NCBI GenBank assembly: GCA_035293965.1
Contig: DATGLW010000069.1
Span: 1 to 18,251 of the forward strand
Origin: DATGLW01 sp035293965
GTDB lineage: Bacteria; Actinomycetota; Acidimicrobiia; Acidimicrobiales; RAAP-2
Reading direction: 5' to 3'
DNA length: 18,251 nt
Below are positions 14,764 through 18,251 of this stretch, piece by piece. Made by a program: the position numbers and the translations under genes. The first letter of the stretch is position 1; every line of letters starts with the position of its first letter. Below the pieces are notes generated by a model. It had not been told where the DNA came from. It did not search any database and worked only from the letters and a program-made list of their open reading frames with translations.

Positions 14764-15561
14764 ATGACCCCTGCCAAGAAGGCGCCCGCCGCCAAGGCTG
14801 CCGGAAAGGTGGCGGGCGGCTCCCGGGGAGCCAAGGCGCCGGCCGAGAAGGCGAAGGCAGCGGGGGCCCCCGCTCGCCGGACCGCCTCGTCGGCCTCGGC
14901 ACGCCAGGCGCCGCGGGCGCATCCGAGCCCGGGCGCTCGGGCGGGCAACGAGGCGCCACCCGCGGCAGGTGCCCGGGCACGGGCTCCTGTGCCGTCGCGC
15001 ACGGCCAAGGTGGCTCCGGTGGCCACGAGCACGAGCGCTGCGGTCACGAGCTCCGACAGTGCCGCCAAGAGCGCGGGCGCGCCGCCGAGGCAGTCGGTTG
15101 CCCGGCAGGGGCCGGGAACCGGCTCCGGGCGGACCGCGGGCTCCGCGGCGCGCCGCTCTGCGGGCAAGCCTCCAGCCGGCCCGTACGCGGGCGACGCCAA
15201 GTTCCTCCTGGAGCAGAAGGAGCTCCTCGAGCACGAGCGCAACGTCCATCGCGAGCAGGCTGCCGACCTCAGGGCCGAGGCGGACTCGCTCGCCCAAGAG
15301 CGCGAGCCCGGCGACGTGCAGTTCGACGAGGAGTCGGGCGAGGGCGGCACGGTCACGGTGGACCGCGAACGCGACCTGGCCCTGTCTGCCCAGGCCATGG
15401 CAGCGGTCGAGGAGATCGAGGCCGCGCTGCTCCGGATCGCCGACGGCAGCTATGGAGCTTGCGAGCGCTGCCACCAGCCGATCCCGAAGCCGCGGCTGCG
15501 TGCGCTGCCCTATGCACGCCTCTGCGTCGCGTGCAAGAGCGGAGGGTTGTCGCGGCGCTGA
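14764..15561 (+). CDS. DksA/TraR-family zinc-finger RNA polymerase-binding protein with basic N-terminal tail
   Basis: 265 aa. The last 120 residues form a DksA/TraR-type module: a helical hairpin region (FLLEQKELLEHERNVHREQ, about 144-223) and a C4 zinc finger with C233-x2-C236 and C254-x2-C257 (GACERC...LCVACKSGG). Such proteins insert into the RNA polymerase secondary channel or bind nearby and modulate initiation; the exact role of actinobacterial members is not settled. Residues 1-140 are low complexity, rich in Ala, Lys, Arg, Pro and Ser, like a histone H1 tail (PAKKAPAAKAAGK). ATG 14764 has the strong AGGAGGAG site upstream. Its position before lspA and rluD matches Streptomyces gene order. 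The stop overlaps the possible CTG start of lspA. Confidence 0.88.
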   Translation: MTPAKKAPAAKAAGKVAGGSRGAKAPAEKAKAAGAPARRTASSASARQAPRAHPSPGARAGNEAPPAAGARARAPVPSRTAKVAPVATSTSAAVTSSDSAAKSAGAPPRQSVARQGPGTGSGRTAGSAARRSAGKPPAGPYAGDAKFLLEQKELLEHERNVHREQAADLRAEADSLAQEREPGDVQFDEESGEGGTVTVDRERDLALSAQAMAAVEEIEAALLRIADGSYGACERCHQPIPKPRLRALPYARLCVACKSGGLSRR

Positions 15562-16073
15562 CGAGACGTGGCCCAGCAGTCCGCGTCGACGGGTCGCGCG
15601 AGGGCCGAGGTCCGGCGCGCCTGGCGCAGGCGGGCGTGGTGGCAGCCGTGGTGGTGGGCGTCGACCAGGTCACCAAGTCGCTCGCCCTGGCCCACCTGCA
15701 CCGCCCCGTCCACCTCGTCGGGCCGCTCGGCCTCGGGTTGGGCTTCAACTCGGGGTCGGCCTTCAGCCTCTTCGTCGGGCGGGCGTCCCTGCTGACAGCG
15801 GCCGTGGCAGCGGCGGCCGCCGTCCTCGGGGTGATGGCGTGGCGATCGGCCTCGGCGCCCCGGGCGCTCGCCTTCGGGCTGGTCCTCGGTGGGGCGCTCG
15901 GCAACCTGTCGGACCGCCTGTTCCGGGGACGCGGGGGCGCTGTCGTGGACTTCATCACCCTCACGCACTGGCCCACCTTCAATGTCGCCGACGTCTGCAT
16001 CACCGTGGGCGTGGCCCTGCTGGTGCTGACGGCCGCACGGCGGCCTGCCTCGCGGCGCTCGCCAGGACCGTGA
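15531..16073 (+). CDS. lspA: Lipoprotein signal peptidase LspA (N-terminus uncertain, possible frameshift)
   Basis: Membrane aspartyl peptidase that cleaves prolipoprotein signal peptides. Family signatures are VGVDQVTKSLAL, FNSGSAFSLF, GNLSDRLFRG and the catalytic aspartates D140 (VVDFITL) and D154 (FNVADVCITVG), numbered from 15531, with four hydrophobic segments. The start is unclear. In this frame the nearest standard starts are GTG 15531 (31 bp inside dksA) and GTG 15636 (which would cut membrane segment 1). CTG 15558 forms a CTGA overlap with the dksA stop. However, GTG 15568 in another frame opens a stretch (MAQQSASTGRARAEVRRAWR) with nearly perfect G/C third positions until about 15620, where the lspA frame takes over. 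That suggests a one-base indel near 15621-15640, natural or from assembly. The stop overlaps rluD (GTGA). Confidence 0.85.
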   Translation: MQERRVVAALTRRGPAVRVDGSREGRGPARLAQAGVVAAVVVGVDQVTKSLALAHLHRPVHLVGPLGLGLGFNSGSAFSLFVGRASLLTAAVAAAAAVLGVMAWRSASAPRALAFGLVLGGALGNLSDRLFRGRGGAVVDFITLTHWPTFNVADVCITVGVALLVLTAARRPASRRSPGP

Positions 16074-17065
16074 CGACCCGGGAAGGTGACGGCGGAGCAC
16101 CCCGGGCTCCGGGCGTGGCGGAGGAGCTGGTCGTGACCGTGCCGAAGCCGCTCGACGGGGTCCGCGTCGACCGGGCCATCGCCATGCTGGCCGGGCTCTC
16201 TCGCTCGGCGGCGAGCGATCTCGTGGCGTCGGGGCGGGTCTGGGTCGACGGGTCGTCGGTGGCCGTCCGCAGCTCGCCGCTGGTCGCCGGCCAGCTCTTG
16301 CGTCTGGAGCTCGCCGCGCCGGCGCTCGCCTCTGCCGCCGAGCCCGAGATCCCCCTCGAGGTAGTCCACGCCGACGACGACCTCGTCGTGGTGGACAAGC
16401 CAGCCGGGCTGGTGGTGCACCCTGGCCCCGGGCACCGGCGTGGGACCTTGGTCGGTGGCCTGCTGGCTCGGTTCCCCGACATCGGGCACCTCGTCGAGTC
16501 AGGGGAGTGCGAGCCGGCACGGCCGGGCATCGTGCACCGGCTCGATCGCGGGACCTCCGGCTTGCTCGTGGTGGCGCGCAGCGCCCGGGCCTACCGTTCC
16601 CTGCGCGCCCAGCTGGCGGCGCGGACGGTGGAGCGAGGCTACCTGGCCCTCGTGTCGGGGCTGGTGGGCGAAGACCGCGGCGCCGTCGAGGCGCCGATCG
16701 GCCGCTCGGTGCGCGACCCCGTCCGAATGGCCGTGTCCGCCAGGGGGCGGCCGGCCCGCACGGACTACGCCGTGCTGGCGCGCTACACCGAGCCAGCGCC
16801 GGCCACCCTGCTGTCGCTCCGGCTCCACACCGGGCGGACCCACCAGATCCGGGTGCACCTCAGCGCGATCGGGCATCCGGTGCTCGGTGACGACCGCTAC
16901 GGCGGCCCCCGAGGGGGCCTGCCTGAGGGGCGTCTCTTCCTCCACGCCGACCGGCTCGGCTTCGACCACCCGGATGACGGTGCCCGCCGGAGGTGGCGCT
17001 CGGCGCTGCCGGCGGACCTGGCTGGTGCCCTCCCGACCGAGCCACCGCTCGCCTGGGAGGGCTGA
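16070..17065 (+). CDS. rluD: RluD-like 23S rRNA pseudouridine synthase
   Basis: RluA/RluD-family pseudouridine synthase, 331 aa. RluD modifies the helix 69 loop of 23S rRNA in E. coli; the precise target here is inferred. An S4 RNA-binding domain covers about 25-80 (VRVDRAIAMLAGLSRSAASD, LVASGRVWVDG). The catalytic domain has VVDKPAGLVVHPGPGH, the active-site motif GIVHRLDRGTSGLLVVA with D159, and GRTHQIRVHLSAIGHPVLGD. GTG 16070 overlaps the lspA stop (GTGA); GTG 16115 is a later alternative that removes a 15-residue polar lead. The lspA-rluD pairing is conserved in many bacteria. The stop lies 8 bp from that of the convergent sigma factor. Confidence 0.93.
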   Translation: MTTREGDGGAPRAPGVAEELVVTVPKPLDGVRVDRAIAMLAGLSRSAASDLVASGRVWVDGSSVAVRSSPLVAGQLLRLELAAPALASAAEPEIPLEVVHADDDLVVVDKPAGLVVHPGPGHRRGTLVGGLLARFPDIGHLVESGECEPARPGIVHRLDRGTSGLLVVARSARAYRSLRAQLAARTVERGYLALVSGLVGEDRGAVEAPIGRSVRDPVRMAVSARGRPARTDYAVLARYTEPAPATLLSLRLHTGRTHQIRVHLSAIGHPVLGDDRYGGPRGGLPEGRLFLHADRLGFDHPDDGARRRWRSALPADLAGALPTEPPLAWEG

Positions 17066-17077
17066 GCCCTGGCTCAG
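17062..17077. terminator. Palindrome spanning both stop codons between convergent rluD and sigma gene
   Basis: CTGAGCC (17062-17068), CT, GGCTCAG (17071-17077) is a perfect inverted repeat. It contains the rluD TGA (17063-17065) and the complement of the sigma gene TGA (17074-17076). As RNA it gives the same short hairpin on both strands. No T-runs flank it, so a bidirectional terminator is only a suggestion. Confidence 0.4.
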
Positions 17078-17925
17078 GCGGCTTCGTGTGCGCCGACCAC
17101 GTCGCCGTCGCTCGACAGCGCCGCCAGCGCTTCCTCCTCGGCCCGCCGTACCCGGCGCACGCCGACACCGAGACGCTCGGCGGTCGCCTGCAGGGACGCC
17201 GGCGAGTCGCCGCCGAAGCCGAACCGGAGCCGCAACACCTCTCGCTGGAGCTCGGGAAGGCGGTCCACGGCTTCGCGCACGCGCTGGCTGACGAGCTCGT
17301 CGTCGATGCCAGCCACCCAGTCCTCGGTGTCCGGGGCGACGAGGTCGCCGAGCGCCGTGCTCGAGTCCACCGCAGCCGGCTGGTCGAGGCTCGCCGACAC
17401 CCGCGCGATGCCCTCGAGCGACGCGCGCTGCGACGCCGTCATGCCGGTCGCCTCGTCGAGCTCCTCCTCGGTCGGGGCCCGCCCCAGCTGCCCGCTCAGC
17501 TCGGCGCTCACAGCATCGAGCCGCTGCAGCTGCTCACCCACCTCGAGGGGGACCCGGATGGTCCGGCCGTGCTGCTGGACGGCGCGCTGGAGCGCCTGGC
17601 GGATCCACCACGTGGCGTACGTGGAGAAGCGGAAGCCTCGCTCCCAGTCGAACTTCTCCACCGCGCGGAGGAGCCCGAAGGTGCCCTCCTGCACGAGATC
17701 GGCCAGGTCGACGCCACGATCCTGGTAGCGGCGCGCCCAGTGGACCACGAGGCGGAGGTTCGCCGCCACCATCTGGTTCCTGGCCTCGAGGTCGCCCGCC
17801 GCGACCCGCTTGGCCAGCGCGACCTGCTGGTCGTGGTCGGGCATCGGGTACCGGTCGAGGTCCCGGAGCAGCAAGCCCAGGCTGTCGGTCGTACCCGTGT
17901 TCGTCCTGTTCGTCGTCGCCATCAC
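17074..17925 (-). CDS. Sigma-70 family factor, group-2-like (SigB/HrdD type), with altered region 4.2
   Basis: RNA polymerase sigma factor of 283 aa, starting GTG 17925 or ATG 17922 with a GGGAAG-like site upstream. Region 1.2 is at about 14-45 (DSLGLLLRDLDRYPMPD). Region 2 is at about 48-118 (VAANLRLVVHWARRYQDRG, DLVQEGTFGLLRAVEKFDW, FSTYATWWIRQA) and is close to RpoD. Region 3 runs about 120-200 and region 4 about 222-270. There is no long N-terminal region 1.1, so a group 2 (non-essential, stress or stationary phase) type is likely. In region 4.2 the recognition helix reads GVGVRRVRRAEEEAL instead of the usual GVTRERVRQIEAKAL, so the positions matching E. coli R584, E585 and Q589 are Val, Arg and Arg. 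E. coli T440 corresponds to Q113. It faces the cell wall operon and is not part of it. Confidence 0.9.
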   Translation of the reverse strand: MMATTNRTNTGTTDSLGLLLRDLDRYPMPDHDQQVALAKRVAAGDLEARNQMVAANLRLVVHWARRYQDRGVDLADLVQEGTFGLLRAVEKFDWERGFRFSTYATWWIRQALQRAVQQHGRTIRVPLEVGEQLQRLDAVSAELSGQLGRAPTEEELDEATGMTASQRASLEGIARVSASLDQPAAVDSSTALGDLVAPDTEDWVAGIDDELVSQRVREAVDRLPELQREVLRLRFGFGGDSPASLQATAERLGVGVRRVRRAEEEALAALSSDGDVVGAHEAA

Positions 17926-18064
17926 CGCTTCCCAGCCGCCCCGGTCCTCCCGGCGTTCCTACGGCTCTTCTTACCCGTCGGATGTGCCATCCACTGCGTA
18001 CCCAGGGAACGGGCCTCCTCACCGCCGACTGCGCGCCTGGGGCCCACTCTCCGGTGACAGCTAG

Positions 18065-18090
18065 AACACCGCCGGCCGGCGCGACATTCC
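18065..18090 (-). promoter_or_regulatory. Candidate SigR/SigH-type ECF promoter for the sigma gene
   Basis: Read on the minus strand, GGAAT (18090-18086), exactly 18 bases, then GTT (18067-18065). This is the GGAAT-N18-GTT pattern of actinobacterial SigR/SigH (thiol-oxidative stress) promoters. Transcription would start near 18057, about 130 nt before the sigma gene. I found no TTGaca/TAnnnT pair in this stretch. Group 2 sigma genes are known targets of such factors (sigB of SigH in mycobacteria, hrdD of SigR in Streptomyces), which adds plausibility. Confidence 0.4.
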
Positions 18091-18111
18091 AGGAAGGATC
18101 GCTCGACATTC
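18082..18111. repeat. Direct repeat CGACATTC, two copies 22 bp apart
   Basis: CGACATTC at 18082-18089 and again at 18104-18111, start to start 22 bp, about two helical turns. The copy at 18082 overlaps the candidate -35 of the sigma promoter. Such phasing suits a dimeric activator, but two 8-mers alone are weak evidence. Confidence 0.35.
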
Positions 18112-18251
18112 GGGCGGCGCCCCGCGTGCCGCGACGCCGCGGCGGCGGAGGCGCACCGTCCACGGCGCTTGCCGGCCGTGCAGGGCTTGCCGACCGGTTC
18201 CGCGCCATGTTGAGCTGCCTGGATGGACGAGCCACCGAGCCGGATGCTCTT

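Larger units (their letters stand above)
17926..18251. other. Upstream region of the sigma gene, no supported gene
   Basis: These 326 bases hold the sigma gene leader, a candidate ECF-type promoter, an 8-bp direct repeat and a self-complementary CGCCGGCCGGCG (18070-18081). ATGs on the plus strand at 18207 and 18223 run off the window edge without a ribosome binding site or recognisable product. The minus-strand frame entering from the right edge shows no domain. Confidence 0.5.

Noticed and set aside
16115..17065. GTG 16115 as the rluD start
   Set aside because: Possible, but GTG 16070 forms the GTGA overlap seen at other junctions here, so the longer form was preferred.
18207..18251. Start of a new plus-strand gene at ATG 18207 or 18223
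   Set aside because: Fewer than 15 codons are visible, without a ribosome binding site or recognisable sequence.
1..18251. tRNA, rRNA, CRISPR, prophage or defence genes
   Set aside because: None seen: the window is almost wholly occupied by housekeeping genes and no repeat-spacer pattern or RNA gene was recognised by reading.

Overview
The window is a very GC-rich stretch (about three quarters G+C by eye, with G or C at nearly every third codon position) carrying most of a division and cell wall (dcw) cluster from an actinobacterium. Pointers to Actinomycetota are: no ftsA, a sepF-yggT-divIVA block after ftsZ, GTG starts in most operon-internal genes, TAnnnT-type -10 boxes, a probable leaderless divIVA transcript, and a DksA/TraR-lspA-rluD block. 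A deep lineage such as Acidimicrobiia is possible, but that placement is inference. MurE carries the DNPR motif expected for meso-diaminopimelate addition.

Layout. 1-107: C-terminal tail of the gene before ftsI (the ftsL position). 104-10613, plus strand: ftsI, murE, mraY, ftsW, murG, murC, murB, ftsQ, packed with 4-bp GTGA overlaps or very short gaps. 10614-10882: a regulatory island before ftsZ with a duplicated ftsQ 3' end, a good -35/-10 pair, a perfect 12-bp-arm palindrome and a second smaller palindrome. 10883-14618: ftsZ, a YggS-family PLP protein, sepF, yggT, divIVA, with candidate promoters before sepF and divIVA. 14619-17065: a candidate promoter, then dksA/traR-like, lspA and rluD. 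17074-17925, minus strand: a group-2-like sigma-70 factor convergent with rluD. 17926-18251: its upstream region, with a candidate SigR/SigH-type promoter and no supported gene.

How it works together. MurB, MurC, MurE, MraY and MurG make the cytoplasmic and membrane-linked peptidoglycan precursors. FtsW and FtsI polymerise and crosslink septal peptidoglycan. FtsQ, FtsZ and SepF build the divisome. DivIVA organises polar growth. LspA processes lipoproteins, RluD modifies rRNA, and the DksA-like protein and sigma factor act on RNA polymerase.

This is mostly a recognisable, conserved region; I see no phage, CRISPR, toxin or defence system. The points most worth a second look are: the absence of murF and murD from their usual slots with no space left for them; the ftsZ operator island; an lspA whose N-terminus appears to be split between two frames; a sigma factor with an ordinary region 2 but substituted -35-reading residues, possibly under a redox-type ECF promoter; and a probable leaderless divIVA transcript nested below a second promoter.
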